A stretch of 58,896 bases of DNA. Origin: RXIX01 sp003989075 (GTDB taxonomy: Bacteria > Pseudomonadota > Gammaproteobacteria > Competibacterales > Competibacteraceae). The notes beneath the pieces were generated by a model that did no database searches, was not told the DNA's origin, and saw only the letters and a list, made by a program, of their open reading frames with translations. A program made the translations under genes and the position numbers. The stretch lies in contig JAKOYN010000042.1 in NCBI GenBank assembly GCA_029780415.1, forward strand, positions 1 through 58,896. The letters are read 5' to 3'. Shown here one piece after another: positions 27,001 through 35,571 of the stretch (position 1 is its first letter; every line of letters starts with the position of its first letter).

Positions 27001-27282
27001 CTCATCTCCGGCGGCAAAAGCAAAATCGCCATGTGGTCACTCGACACCGACTACGACGAACGCAGCGTCTTCCCCCGTCAGGTTTTCTTCCCCATGGCCG
27101 GCAAGGGCGAAGGCTGGGAAAAGCTCAAGAAGAACCTCCGCGCAGAACTCGACGAGTCCAAGCTGGAGCGGTTCCACGGCACCGTCAGCCTGCCTTTCGC
27201 CGCCGGCGACAACCGCAAGATCGCGGTCAAGATCGTGGACGATCGGGGCATTGAGTCGCTCAAAGTCATGGCGCTGGAGTAA
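24028..27282 (+). CDS. DNA adenine/cytosine-N4 methyltransferase of a restriction system (beta class)
   Basis: A 1084-residue modification enzyme. A winged-helix-like N-terminus (residues 1-75) and linker precede the methyltransferase core. Motif IV is DPPYGIKYGS near residue 318. The SAM-binding motif I comes later, DPTCGSGTTAFVAEKWG near residue 608, so the motif order is that of beta-class enzymes such as type III Mod. Residues about 420-590 between them are the expected target recognition domain and are coded by visibly AT-richer DNA. The C-terminal 400 residues are an accessory domain. It heads a four-gene operon; its TAA overlaps the next ATG (TAATG). It would protect host DNA from the nuclease at 29041-31929. 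Confidence 0.9.
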   Translation: MSDLNQRLKAALLSLVPSDGSSIGNAALRREAEARLQADGLSVSEADYWQAHADLIADGSLLKGQGRGGSVRLAKATTEDFSLVHQVAPAPEPVPAKAANPATLKTTPPATKRATDEALQIISYRHQDRRKNNPEVGMVTPATDPEAGKTRWAFDPHLDPRLQFDSQRSRVETLIDDALASGDTEHMRCALEELRRLQAPYLNWAGKAERTSFEVDTVSLHVHERIDPASILSAVRKAMSSRGAGIRDSGAETGKMRAIQPGLFDAPFENLPLRDAIDFYRHERGWANRLVAGDSLLVMNSLIHKESMAGKVQMIYFDPPYGIKYGSNFQPFVGKRDVKDRNDADLTQEPEMIKAFRDTWELGIHSYLTYLRDRLWLARELLNETGSMFVQISDENLHHVREIMDEVFGSDNFCSLISYETTTGQTSQLLAQTNDFIVWYAKSKNSCKFKLLYKPKLAGEEGGTGYRFVETKAGAEQAYEGNLNPGDRVFMKGDATSQRQGRPSGEGSAMHFPVICCGIPYEPRGGRGWSTTQEGMNRLLKVSRLIPNGINMAYKRYLEDSPVVAHTASWRDTGSGFMSDKMYVVQTNQKIIERCILMTTDPGDLVLDPTCGSGTTAFVAEKWGRRWITCDTSRVAVTLTKQRLMTASYDYYELKYPHEGLKGGFIYKTVPHVTLKSIANNPDIDSIYERMHPAIESALAELNKILSAVHPERIEGQAPTRSPRTEGLQEWEVPFDFPVDWPNSARPPFDAFHTARQAMQRQMDASIAAHADQEVLYDQPTINKNRLRITGPFTVEAVPFPSVKALDEASGPDEADTSIARTGESGRQHQWRDELLKTGIRGNGGRMFNFADLEALPSDHDIRNLHAVGHLDSGERVVVSFGPEHAALEQRQVANALNEAGSLFPLPKIIIFCAFTFDPEAAKDIDGLKGITALKAQMNTDLLTEDLKKAKSSNQSFWLMGQPEVEVRTLKDGRYEVEVHGFDYFDTVKGELISGGKSKIAMWSLDTDYDERSVFPRQVFFPMAGKGEGWEKLKKNLRAELDESKLERFHGTVSLPFAAGDNRKIAVKIVDDRGIESLKVMALE

Positions 27283-28436
27283 TGAGCATGCAAATTACGC
27301 GATTGAAACTGAAGAACTGGCGCAATTTTCGCCACCTCGATATTCCACTGAGCAATCGAACCTACATCATTGGGGCCAACGCTTCGGGCAAATCGAACCT
27401 GCTTGATGTGTTTCGGTTTCTGCGGGACGTCTCCAAACCTTCCGGTGGCGGGCTCCAGAAGGCTGTTGCTGACCGGTATGGCATCACCAAATTGCGCTGC
27501 CTTCAGGCGAGGAAGGACACCGAAGTCCGGGTTGATCTGAGTTTGGCGACTGAACCGGGCGCCGAGTCGATCTGGCAATACATTCTTGGCTTCAAGGGCT
27601 ACGGGTCGCAGGGCGTCATTCTGACCGAGGAACGGGTGCTGAAAAACGGCCAAGATGTGATTGCACAACGCCCGGACAGTGAGGACAAGGGCGACGAGTT
27701 ACGCCTGACGCAGACGGCGCTTGAGCAAATTAATGCGAATCGCGACTTCCGGGAGCTGGTCGATTTCTTCCACAGCACGACCTATTTGCACCTGATTCCA
27801 CAGCTTTTGAAACACGCTGAAATCAGCGGCAAGATTTTGGAAAGCGACCCTTTTGGGCAGGGATTTTTGCAACGAATAGCCAAGACTCCAGCAAGAACTC
27901 GCGCTGCCTGGTTGCGCCGAATTCAGCAATCGCTGGAACAGGCAGTGCCTCAATTTAGCGAACTGAAATTCGAGCAGGACAAAATCACCGGCCTGCCCCA
28001 CTTGACTGCCTCTTACCAACATTGGCGTCCGTTTGGTGCATGGCAACGTGAGGATCAATTTTCGGACGGCACCTTGCGTCTGATTAGTCTGCTTTGGCTC
28101 CTGCAGGAGAGTAATTCGCTGCTGCTTATGGAGGAACCCGAGCTGTCGCTGAATGATGCGATCGTCAGGCATATTCCGCTCATGATTGACCGAGTGTTGA
28201 GAAAGCAAAAGGGCAACCAGCGACAGGTGATCATGACGACCCACAGTAAGGCTTTACTGGACAATCCGCTTGACAGCCATTCGATCATTCTGCTGACTCC
28301 GGGCAAAGATGGCACCGAGGCGAGAATTGCCGACGACGAAGAAACGATGCTGATCGAGGCAGGGCTGACACCGGGAGAGGTTCTGCTTCCCAAAACACAG
28401 CCATCGGGTGTCGATCAATTAGGTTTGTTCTCATGA
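27282..28436 (+). CDS. SMC/RecF-like AAA ATPase (defence-associated)
   Basis: A 384-residue ABC/SMC-type ATPase starting MQITRLKLKNWRNF, the classic RecF/OLD N-terminus. Walker A is GANASGKSNLLD (residues 31-42). Walker B is LLLMEEPELSLND (about 279-291), followed by the D-loop/H-loop region IMTTHSKALLDNP. There is no long coiled coil and no fused TOPRIM domain. Such ATPases pair with a nuclease in OLD, Gabija, PARIS and retron-associated defence modules. Here the partner is probably the small TOPRIM-like protein directly downstream, whose start overlaps this stop by four bases (ATGA). Role by analogy: sensing of phage DNA or proteins and activation of the effector. Confidence 0.85.
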   Translation: MSMQITRLKLKNWRNFRHLDIPLSNRTYIIGANASGKSNLLDVFRFLRDVSKPSGGGLQKAVADRYGITKLRCLQARKDTEVRVDLSLATEPGAESIWQYILGFKGYGSQGVILTEERVLKNGQDVIAQRPDSEDKGDELRLTQTALEQINANRDFRELVDFFHSTTYLHLIPQLLKHAEISGKILESDPFGQGFLQRIAKTPARTRAAWLRRIQQSLEQAVPQFSELKFEQDKITGLPHLTASYQHWRPFGAWQREDQFSDGTLRLISLLWLLQESNSLLLMEEPELSLNDAIVRHIPLMIDRVLRKQKGNQRQVIMTTHSKALLDNPLDSHSIILLTPGKDGTEARIADDEETMLIEAGLTPGEVLLPKTQPSGVDQLGLFS

Positions 28437-29044
28437 TGCTAAAGTCGGCGATCATATTCGGTGAAGACGCACTGTGCTGTGTTTTGGGTAATGCACTTTT
28501 TAGACAACTCGGACAATCTGCGCGAGTGCTGCCACCGGCTAGTGGCGCCGGTCCGTTCAAAGCGGGAATACCGCGCATGAACGATGTTGCGAAGAGTGGA
28601 TTCATAGTCCTGATGCTGGCTGATGCCGATCAGGCTGCTTGTGCTCCAGTACAACTGAAGTCTTGGGCGCCACGTGGTGTTCACCAGAATCTCCTGCTGC
28701 GATTGGCGGTGCGGGAGTCGGAGTCCTGGGTTTTGGCAGACCGGATGGCATTTGCGGAATTTGTTCAGGTGAGTGCAGCGGTCATGCCACAAGCCCCCGA
28801 TCAATTACCTGACCCAAAACAAGTCCTGCTCAACCTGGTCCGTCGAGGGAAGCGCCGCGATTTGCGAGACGACATGTTGCCGGCCAAAGGAAGTCGCTCG
28901 AACATTGGGCTCGGCTATAACGCGCAACTTCAGAGGTTTGTGAACGAGCACTGGCAATCCGATCGCGCGATGGAACACTCGCCGAGTTTGGCGAAGGCGG
29001 TGGTTCGCATTCGGACCGCTATTGAGCAGCAGCCTGCACCATGA
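28433..29044 (+). CDS. Small TOPRIM-like protein (DUF4276-type), putative nuclease partner of the ATPase
   Basis: A 203-residue cytoplasmic protein. Its layout matches a minimal TOPRIM fold: a conserved Glu right after the first strand (AIIFGEDALC, E11), an Asp-x-Asp after a hydrophobic strand (FIVLMLADADQA, D64/D66), then RESESWVLADR (94-104), very like the AxREIEAWLLAD signature of DUF4276 proteins. TOPRIM acidic residues bind magnesium in nucleases and topoisomerases, so it could be the effector of the ATPase. Both ends overlap neighbours by ATGA, so it is translated as part of the operon. The family assignment is by motif reading only. Confidence 0.65.
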   Translation: MMLKSAIIFGEDALCCVLGNALFRQLGQSARVLPPASGAGPFKAGIPRMNDVAKSGFIVLMLADADQAACAPVQLKSWAPRGVHQNLLLRLAVRESESWVLADRMAFAEFVQVSAAVMPQAPDQLPDPKQVLLNLVRRGKRRDLRDDMLPAKGSRSNIGLGYNAQLQRFVNEHWQSDRAMEHSPSLAKAVVRIRTAIEQQPAP

Positions 29045-31929
29045 TCGCCAAATCCCTCAGCATCAATTCACCCTTCGAGCGCCCAACGCACCACTGGCTG
29101 CGCCAGAGTGACAACAGGCTGGAGCTCAAGGAAGGGCGACGGCCGGCGGGTTACGAGATTTTCGACACGCGCAACAACACGGTCCGCACCGTCCCGCTTG
29201 ATCTCGTCAATCGCATCCGCGAACGGGTCGATGCTTGGCGCGAGGCCGGCTACCCCGGCGTGACCACCGTCACCCGTCAGTTGCTGGAGCACTGGCAAGA
29301 CCCTAACGCCAGCCGCCAAAACGCCTTCTACTTCTGCCAGATCGAAGCCATCGAGACACTGATCTGGCACGTCGAGGCCCCACCCGACTGCAAGCAGGGG
29401 ATCGCCATACCGGGCGATGGCGGTGCCTGGGAGCGGCTGTGCAGCAAGATGGCAACCGGCAGCGGCAAGACGACGGTGATGGCGATGATCATCACCTGGC
29501 AGGTGCTGAACGCACTGACCTACCCGAAACGCAACAAGGACTTCTCGCGCACGGTGTTCATCGTCGCCCCGGGCCTCACCGTCAAGGAGCGCCTCCAGGT
29601 ACTACGCCCCGGCCACCCGGAGAACTACTACGACACCTTCGGCTTGTGCCCGAACGAGGGGCTGCGCCAGAAACTGAACCAGGTCGAACTCGGCATCGAG
29701 AACTGGCACAGCCTGATGCCCCTGAAGGAGCAGGATCGCTCCGTGGTCAGGAAAGGCGCCGAAAGCGACGAAGCCTACGTCCGCCGCGTGCTCGGCAAGC
29801 TGTCCGGTTACAAGGACATGCTGATCATCAACGACGAGGCCCACCACGCCTACCGCAAACCGGCCGAGGTGAAGGTCAGCAAGAAGGACGCTGAAGAACT
29901 CGGCATCGACCTGGAAGAGGCCACCCGCTGGATCGAGGGGCTGGACCGTATCCACAAGATGCGGCGGATCATCCGCTGCTTCGACCTGTCGGCCACACCG
30001 TTCGCCCCCACCGGCAAGACCAGCACCGAGTCGTCGCTGTTCGAGTGGGTTGTCTCCGACTTCGGCCTGAACGACGCCATCGAGGCCGGCCTGGTCAAGA
30101 CGCCCCGCGTGGTCATCCGCGACAACGCCTTGCCCAGTACCTTGAAAAATGCAGCCCAGACCTACCGCAGCAAGCTGTACCACCTCTACCGTGAGCCGGA
30201 GGTCGGCGAGGATCTGAACCGGCGCGGCGCCGAACCACACGAAGCGCTGCCCCAGATTGTGCAGGAGGCTTACACGCTGCTCGGTGCCGATTGGCGCGAA
30301 ACACTGAAGGCATGGCAAGCCAACGGCCATGCTTCGCCCCCGGTGATGCTGACTGTCTGCAACCGCACCGAAACGGCCGCTCGCATCGAGCACTACTTCC
30401 GACACGGTGATGCCTACTGGCCTGAGCTGAAGGCCCCGGAGAAGACGCTGCGTGTCGATTCCAAGGTGCTCGATAAGGCCGAGATCGGCGAAACCGCGAG
30501 CAGCGACAAGGCGTACGAAGCGGTTCTGCAAGCGATCGTCGAAGCTGCCAACATTCCGGAAACCCGCAAGGAACTGCTGCGGGTGATGAAGAAGGAAGAG
30601 CTGCTGCGCGCCATCGTTGACAACGTCGGCAAGCGCAACACTGCCGGCCAGGATCTGCAGAACGTCATCTCCGTCGCCATGCTCTCCGAGGGCTGGGACG
30701 CGAAGAACGTCACGCACATCATGGGTCTGCGCGCCTTCACCAGCCAGCTTCTTTGCGAGCAGGTGATCGGCCGTGGCCTGCGCCGCGTGTCCTATGACAC
30801 CGAGCCGGTCGTCTGCCCGGATGGGGTGGAACGTGACTTGTTCCTGCCGGAATTCGTCAATGTCGTCGGTGTGCCGCTGTCCATCTTTCAGGATGGTGAG
30901 GGTGGTGAGCCGCCTCCGCCCCCGAAACACAGCACCCAGATCGAATCCATCAAGGATCGCAGCGAGTTGGAGATTGCCTGGCCGAACGTACTGCGGGTCG
31001 ATTTCGTGGTCCGGCCAGAACTGGTAATCAACTGGTCGAAGGTGCCGACACTTAAGCTCGACCCGGCGCAGATTCACGTCAGCGCCGATATGGCACCCGC
31101 ATTGGGCGGTGCTACCGACCTCGCCAAGGCCGTGTCCATCGACCTGGAGAAGCTGCCCGAGGAATTCCGCCTGCAACGGCTGTTGTTCGTTGCCGCCCGC
31201 AAGGCCTTCGAGTCCTTGCAACACGGCTTCACGGGCGGCCGCGAGTCGCTGATCCAGCAACTGATCCGACTGGTCGAGCAGTTTTTCAACTCCGACAAAC
31301 TGGATATTCCGTCGCTGTTCCATCAGGACCCGTTGCGCAAGCGGATTCTGATCGCGCTGTCGATCGACAGCATCGTTCAGCACGTGATCGAGCAGGTGCA
31401 TCAGGAAAACGCCGAGCGCCTGGAGCCGGTGTTTGACTCCGAGTTTCCGATCGGCTCCACCCGCATGATGCGCACCTGGTATTCAACCAAGCCCTGCCTG
31501 GAAACGACGAAGTCACAGGTCAGTCATGCGGTGGTCGATAGCGCCTGGGAGCACTACACCGCACAGGTACTGGAGAAGCGCACCGATGTTGCGGCCTACG
31601 CCAAGAACGACCACCTAGGCTTCCAGCTCTACTACCTGTGGCGCGGCAGCCGGCGCAAGTACGTTCCCGACTTCCTGATCCGCCTTGCCAACGGCAAGTA
31701 CATGGTTCTGGAGATCAAAGGCGAAGACTCCGACCAGAACCGCAGCAAACGCCGCGCGCTGGATGCCTGGGTGCGGGCGGTCAACGCACGCGGCGGTTTC
31801 GGCACCTGGTGCTGGGACGTGGTCAAGGCGGAGCCGGCCAAGGTGGATGACGCCATTGCCTACCACGCGCAAAGTGCCGCTCATTCCGAACCGATTGGCG
31901 AAGCGGTGCTGATTGCTGCGCCCACCTGA
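29041..31929 (+). CDS. Restriction endonuclease subunit: DEAH helicase with C-terminal nuclease (type III Res-like)
   Basis: A 962-residue enzyme. The helicase core has motif I ATGSGKTTVMAM (near residue 138), the DEAH box INDEAHHAYR (near 266), the motif III region LSATPFAPTGK (near 320) and motif VI VIGRGLRRVSYD (near 578). The C-terminal PD-(D/E)xK nuclease is YVPDFLIRL...MVLEIKGEDS (near 874-897). The N-terminus (SPFERPTHHWL, EGRRPAGYEIF) and the segment VNRIRERVDAWREAGYPG place it in a distinct restriction-helicase family often paired with large beta-class methyltransferases. It translocates on DNA and cleaves unmodified targets. The start overlaps the previous stop (ATGA). Confidence 0.9.
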   Translation: MIAKSLSINSPFERPTHHWLRQSDNRLELKEGRRPAGYEIFDTRNNTVRTVPLDLVNRIRERVDAWREAGYPGVTTVTRQLLEHWQDPNASRQNAFYFCQIEAIETLIWHVEAPPDCKQGIAIPGDGGAWERLCSKMATGSGKTTVMAMIITWQVLNALTYPKRNKDFSRTVFIVAPGLTVKERLQVLRPGHPENYYDTFGLCPNEGLRQKLNQVELGIENWHSLMPLKEQDRSVVRKGAESDEAYVRRVLGKLSGYKDMLIINDEAHHAYRKPAEVKVSKKDAEELGIDLEEATRWIEGLDRIHKMRRIIRCFDLSATPFAPTGKTSTESSLFEWVVSDFGLNDAIEAGLVKTPRVVIRDNALPSTLKNAAQTYRSKLYHLYREPEVGEDLNRRGAEPHEALPQIVQEAYTLLGADWRETLKAWQANGHASPPVMLTVCNRTETAARIEHYFRHGDAYWPELKAPEKTLRVDSKVLDKAEIGETASSDKAYEAVLQAIVEAANIPETRKELLRVMKKEELLRAIVDNVGKRNTAGQDLQNVISVAMLSEGWDAKNVTHIMGLRAFTSQLLCEQVIGRGLRRVSYDTEPVVCPDGVERDLFLPEFVNVVGVPLSIFQDGEGGEPPPPPKHSTQIESIKDRSELEIAWPNVLRVDFVVRPELVINWSKVPTLKLDPAQIHVSADMAPALGGATDLAKAVSIDLEKLPEEFRLQRLLFVAARKAFESLQHGFTGGRESLIQQLIRLVEQFFNSDKLDIPSLFHQDPLRKRILIALSIDSIVQHVIEQVHQENAERLEPVFDSEFPIGSTRMMRTWYSTKPCLETTKSQVSHAVVDSAWEHYTAQVLEKRTDVAAYAKNDHLGFQLYYLWRGSRRKYVPDFLIRLANGKYMVLEIKGEDSDQNRSKRRALDAWVRAVNARGGFGTWCWDVVKAEPAKVDDAIAYHAQSAAHSEPIGEAVLIAAPT

Positions 31930-31982
31930 AAGCGGTGTTGTGATCCTGATCGGCACCGGCCAGCAGGCAGGCGAAAGGCGAA

Positions 31983-32031
31983 CCCTTCGACTGTTCGACT
32001 GTTCGACAGGCTCACAGCTCACAGCTCAGGG
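31983..32031. repeat. Ladder-hairpin repeat A (n=2)
   Basis: Minus strand follows CCCTGAG-[CTGTGAG]n-CCTG-[TCGAACAG]n-TCGAAGGG with n=2 on both arms, 49 nt. CTGT units pair with ACAG units in an imperfect hairpin. It lies just downstream of the restriction operon. Other copies are at 32133, 36544, 36606 and 39166. Confidence 0.85.
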
Positions 32032-32132
32032 CGAACGGCAGTGTTTTCCGTTGCGGTTTGCAACCGTCATCCAACAGGTTTTCGTCATCCAGAGGGGAGA
32101 GGATGATGGCCCGTACAGCCATCATCCTTCGA

Positions 32133-32151
32133 CCCTTCGACAGGCTCAGGG
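32133..32151. repeat. Ladder-hairpin repeat B (n=0, core form)
   Basis: Core CCCTGAGCCTGTCGAAGGG on the minus strand, 19 nt, with no inserted units. This short form is common as a dispersed repeat in many proteobacteria. It is flanked by GCGAACGG as in the other copies. The 31930-32221 stretch holds copies A and B and no gene. Confidence 0.85.
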
Positions 32152-32221
32152 CGAACGGCAGTGTTTCCCGCTAACGGCGAAAGGCGCATGCTCTTTTGAT
32201 CTTTAGCCCTGAGCTGGCGGT

Positions 32222-35200
32222 TCAATACAGCAACTCCACCTGTGCCGGGAAGCGGTCAAGGGTTGCCGTATCGGACGTAAAGCCGGTCCAGGTCTGGCCA
32301 TTGACCCGTACCGCGCGCAGGGGCCGTTCCAGCGGCGAGTGCAGTACGATGCCGCCCGGCGGTACCACCACATCGCCACTGAGATCGACGCGCAAGGTAT
32401 CGGCGCCGGACAGGGCCATGCGGTAGTTCAGGGTACCGTGCCAGGTCGGCATGCGCTTGACCGCAAGTCCACCCGGTGCAGTCACCCAGTTCGCCGGCAG
32501 GCCCGCGCCGATCACCAGCGCCTGATCGGATTCACGCTCATAGACGAACAGGCTGCGTGCGGCGCGGATGAAATCCGAACCTATCCAACTGTGCGGCATA
32601 TCACCAAGAAAGCGCGGCGTGCGCGGCTCGCGCCACACCACCTCGGCCCACTGATTCCAGGCCGCTGGTCGCTGGCCCTCGAATAGGAATGCCAGTTGCT
32701 CCAGAGCCTGCTGGCGCTGACCCAGGCGGACCATGGCCCCCACCGTGCGCCACTCATAGGGCGCGTAGGCCACCCAGTCCAGACCCCCATCGCGCCGCTG
32801 GCGGAAGAACTCGGCATAGCGCTCGAAGGTGCGCTGTAGCGCCGGCTGCGGCAACTGGCCCAGTTCACCGCCCGGATCGAGGGCAATCGCGGTCGCCGGT
32901 GGATCAAAGTCACCCAATTCCACCGCGCCGGGAATGTAGTCGATGCCGCGCAGGCGCAGCGTGGTCAGGATCGAGTGATACAGATCGCGGCGGAAGGCAT
33001 CGCGCAGTGCCGCCATGCGTGCCGCCTGGGCATCCTCGCCCAGAATCGCCGCCATCGCCGCCGCATCCTTGAGGCCGCGCAGAGTGAAGAAATTATCCCA
33101 ATAGGAATGGCGCGGCTGGCTGGCGTAGCCCTCATGGCTGATGGATTCCGGCACCAGCCCGCAATAGGCGCAGTCATCGCGCTGGCGATAGTCATCGGTC
33201 AGGCGCTGCTGGCGCAGGGCATCGATATAGTCAACCGCGCGCAGCACATGCGGCCACATCTCGCGCAGGAAACCGACATCGCGCGTATAGCGGTAGTACT
33301 CCATCAGCGTGTAGATCAGTTCGCCATGGCTGTCATGCTCGGCGACCGGATCGGCGCCACGCACATCGACACAGCAGGGCACCTTGCCGTCGGCGAACTG
33401 GTAGGGCGCGTACCATTGCAGGAACTGGCGCACTTCTTCGGTGTAACCCATGCCGAGCAGCGCCGCCGAAGTCAGGGCGCCATCGCGAATCCAGGAGCGC
33501 GAATAGGCGCGTGAGCCGGGCTGGATCGCCGGGCCGTCGCGGTTGATCAGGATATAGGCAAGGTTGCTCTTGATGCTGCGGGCGATGCGCTGCGCCGCCG
33601 GCGGCAATTCCAGACCAACCCGGTCGAGCCGCGCCGCCCAGCCCTGCCGGGTTTGCTCCAGCAGGCGTTCGACCATGGCTGCGGCTTCGGCATCGGGCAG
33701 CACTGCGCTCTGGGCAGCGCTGGCGTGGAAGGGAATGCGCAGATAGACATCGCGGACCTCGCCCGGCTGCAGATCCCAGCCGTATTCGAGCACACCCGAG
33801 GCGCGGCCAAATTCATCATCATCGACCGCCTCGCGCGTCGGCAGTCGGCCCTCGACCAGATAATCGGTGATCGCACCCTGATCGAAGGTCGCGGCCCGGA
33901 AGCGCACCGGCTCGGTGAGCACCGTGATGCGCTTGCCCAGTGGCGCAGTGGTGATTTCGCGGTTGGCATAGACCAGGGTGCGGATTGGCGCGACGCCCCC
34001 GACCAGATTCAGCGACTGCCAGGGCGGGTTGACCTGGAACGGGCGCAGCGCCAGGAACAGGTTGACGTGACGAATGGCATCGCTGCGATTTTCCAGCCGG
34101 TAGCGGGCATACAGCACCGACTTGTCCGGGGCGCCAGCGGCAAAGGTGGTGATCGACAGCCGGAACGGGTCGCGCTGCCAGCGCACCGTCGGGATCGGCA
34201 GATAGCCATCGGCCAGTTCCTGATGGTTCGCGCCATCGGCCCAGGTCAGCAACCGGTCATCGGCGAACAGGAACGGTTCGATGCTGAATGCGCCCTTGTC
34301 GATCTCCAGCATGCCATCTTCATTGAGCAGCGCCTCGCGATCATCGCCATCGGCGCCGACGACGGTCCAGTAGGTCTGTTCACCCTGGAAATAGCGCGGG
34401 TAATAGCCCCGTGGCGCGGCGCGGGCGATGGCTTCGAAAAAGGTCGCCGGCGTGCTGGAGAATTCGTAGGACTGCACCGCGAGATGGCGGATGCCATAGC
34501 CGCGCTGCCGGCTGCTGCGCTCCAGACTCAGACGCAGGTAGCGCGATTCGGCGTTGGGCAGGGCGATATAGTCGCGCTGGCCGTTGCCGTCGCGCACTGT
34601 ATGGACGGTTTTCCAGGTTTCGTTATCGGCGGAGGCTTCCACCCGGTAGTTGATGGCGTAGTCATCGCGATCCCAGTCGATGATCAGGCCACCGTATTCG
34701 CGGGCCTGAAGGAAATCCAGCAGCAGCCATTGATCCTCGGCCAGGGTGCCGCTATGCCAGACGCTGGTTGGATCGGGATCGATGGCGGCCGCCGGCGTGG
34801 AACCGTCACCGGTGGTCGAGGCGCTGATCTGCGGTTGCAGGGTATAGGCCTGCAGGGGCGGGCGCGGCTCGAAGCTCAGCTCGTCGATCCATACCGAGCC
34901 CTTGCCGGGCATGCTCGGCGACAGGGCAAACTCGATGGTGGTGAGTTCCTCCAAGGGCCCGCCCGGCCCCCAGGCCAGGCTGAGATGGCGCTTCTTGACG
35001 GTCAGCGGTTCCCAGTCGCGTGGGAAGTTGAAGTCGCGCCGCTTCAGCCACCAGACGCTTTGATTACGATCGACCAGCTTGAATTCGGCATCGCCGCGTG
35101 GCGCTTCGCCCCGGGTCTGCAGATGGAAGGCGAAGTTTTCCGGCAGGCGCATGCTGAAGGTCTTGCGGGCGATCACATAGCCGACACCGCTTTGAAATTC

Positions 35201-35449
35201 GAAATCCATGCGCATGCTGCGGCCTTTGTAGCCGCTGTCCTGGGCGATTTCCAGGCGTGCGCCCGGTGAGGTTTCGATGCTCCAGCCGTCGAGGGTTTCA
35301 AAATCATCCAGAATGCGCGCGCCGTTGTCGCTGGCGGCGGTGGCCGGTGGCGGCGTGGCATCGGCGGCACCCTGGGCATGCACCGGGGCAGTGGCGAATA
35401 ACAGCAAAGCGGCGAGTAGCGGAACGGACAGGGCGCGCGCGGGCGACAT
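32222..35449 (-). CDS. Secreted six-hairpin glycosidase-like protein with F5/8-type sugar-binding domain
   Basis: A 1075-residue periplasmic or exported protein. The signal peptide (LLAALLLFATAPVHAQG) ends near residue 26. A jelly-roll carbohydrate-binding region (about 45-200, DDFETLDGWSIE) is followed by a discoidin/F5-8C domain (about 205-325, DEDQ-type TLAEDQWLLLDFLQARE and YRVEASADNETWKTV). A beta-sandwich comes next, then an (alpha/alpha)6 toroid (about 640-960) with SYSRSWIRDGALTSAALLGM-like AYSRSWIRDGALTSA, VAEHDSHGELIYTL and PESISHEGYA. The toroid resembles GH15/GH94/amylo-glucosidase clans. Acidic residues in IRDG and EHDSHGE are candidate catalysts. A role in trimming beta-glucans is inferred from neighbours. 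Confidence 0.75.
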   Translation of the reverse strand: MSPARALSVPLLAALLLFATAPVHAQGAADATPPPATAASDNGARILDDFETLDGWSIETSPGARLEIAQDSGYKGRSMRMDFEFQSGVGYVIARKTFSMRLPENFAFHLQTRGEAPRGDAEFKLVDRNQSVWWLKRRDFNFPRDWEPLTVKKRHLSLAWGPGGPLEELTTIEFALSPSMPGKGSVWIDELSFEPRPPLQAYTLQPQISASTTGDGSTPAAAIDPDPTSVWHSGTLAEDQWLLLDFLQAREYGGLIIDWDRDDYAINYRVEASADNETWKTVHTVRDGNGQRDYIALPNAESRYLRLSLERSSRQRGYGIRHLAVQSYEFSSTPATFFEAIARAAPRGYYPRYFQGEQTYWTVVGADGDDREALLNEDGMLEIDKGAFSIEPFLFADDRLLTWADGANHQELADGYLPIPTVRWQRDPFRLSITTFAAGAPDKSVLYARYRLENRSDAIRHVNLFLALRPFQVNPPWQSLNLVGGVAPIRTLVYANREITTAPLGKRITVLTEPVRFRAATFDQGAITDYLVEGRLPTREAVDDDEFGRASGVLEYGWDLQPGEVRDVYLRIPFHASAAQSAVLPDAEAAAMVERLLEQTRQGWAARLDRVGLELPPAAQRIARSIKSNLAYILINRDGPAIQPGSRAYSRSWIRDGALTSAALLGMGYTEEVRQFLQWYAPYQFADGKVPCCVDVRGADPVAEHDSHGELIYTLMEYYRYTRDVGFLREMWPHVLRAVDYIDALRQQRLTDDYRQRDDCAYCGLVPESISHEGYASQPRHSYWDNFFTLRGLKDAAAMAAILGEDAQAARMAALRDAFRRDLYHSILTTLRLRGIDYIPGAVELGDFDPPATAIALDPGGELGQLPQPALQRTFERYAEFFRQRRDGGLDWVAYAPYEWRTVGAMVRLGQRQQALEQLAFLFEGQRPAAWNQWAEVVWREPRTPRFLGDMPHSWIGSDFIRAARSLFVYERESDQALVIGAGLPANWVTAPGGLAVKRMPTWHGTLNYRMALSGADTLRVDLSGDVVVPPGGIVLHSPLERPLRAVRVNGQTWTGFTSDTATLDRFPAQVELLY

Positions 35450-35571
35450 GGCGGGAGACGCTCCGGTTGTGGTTATGGTGTCTCAATCCTTGCTGGATTG
35501 GATTGGGCGTTCAGAGCAGGTGAACGTTATGCGCGTTTGTTTGTTTACTTTAATCCTTGTTGTATTGGATT

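Noticed and set aside
29602..31401. 599-codon minus-strand open frame inside the restriction subunit
   Set aside because: Antisense to conserved helicase motifs; no homologous features of its own.
33653..35269. 538-codon plus-strand open frame
   Set aside because: Antisense to the secreted glycosidase-like protein; no ribosome site or motif.
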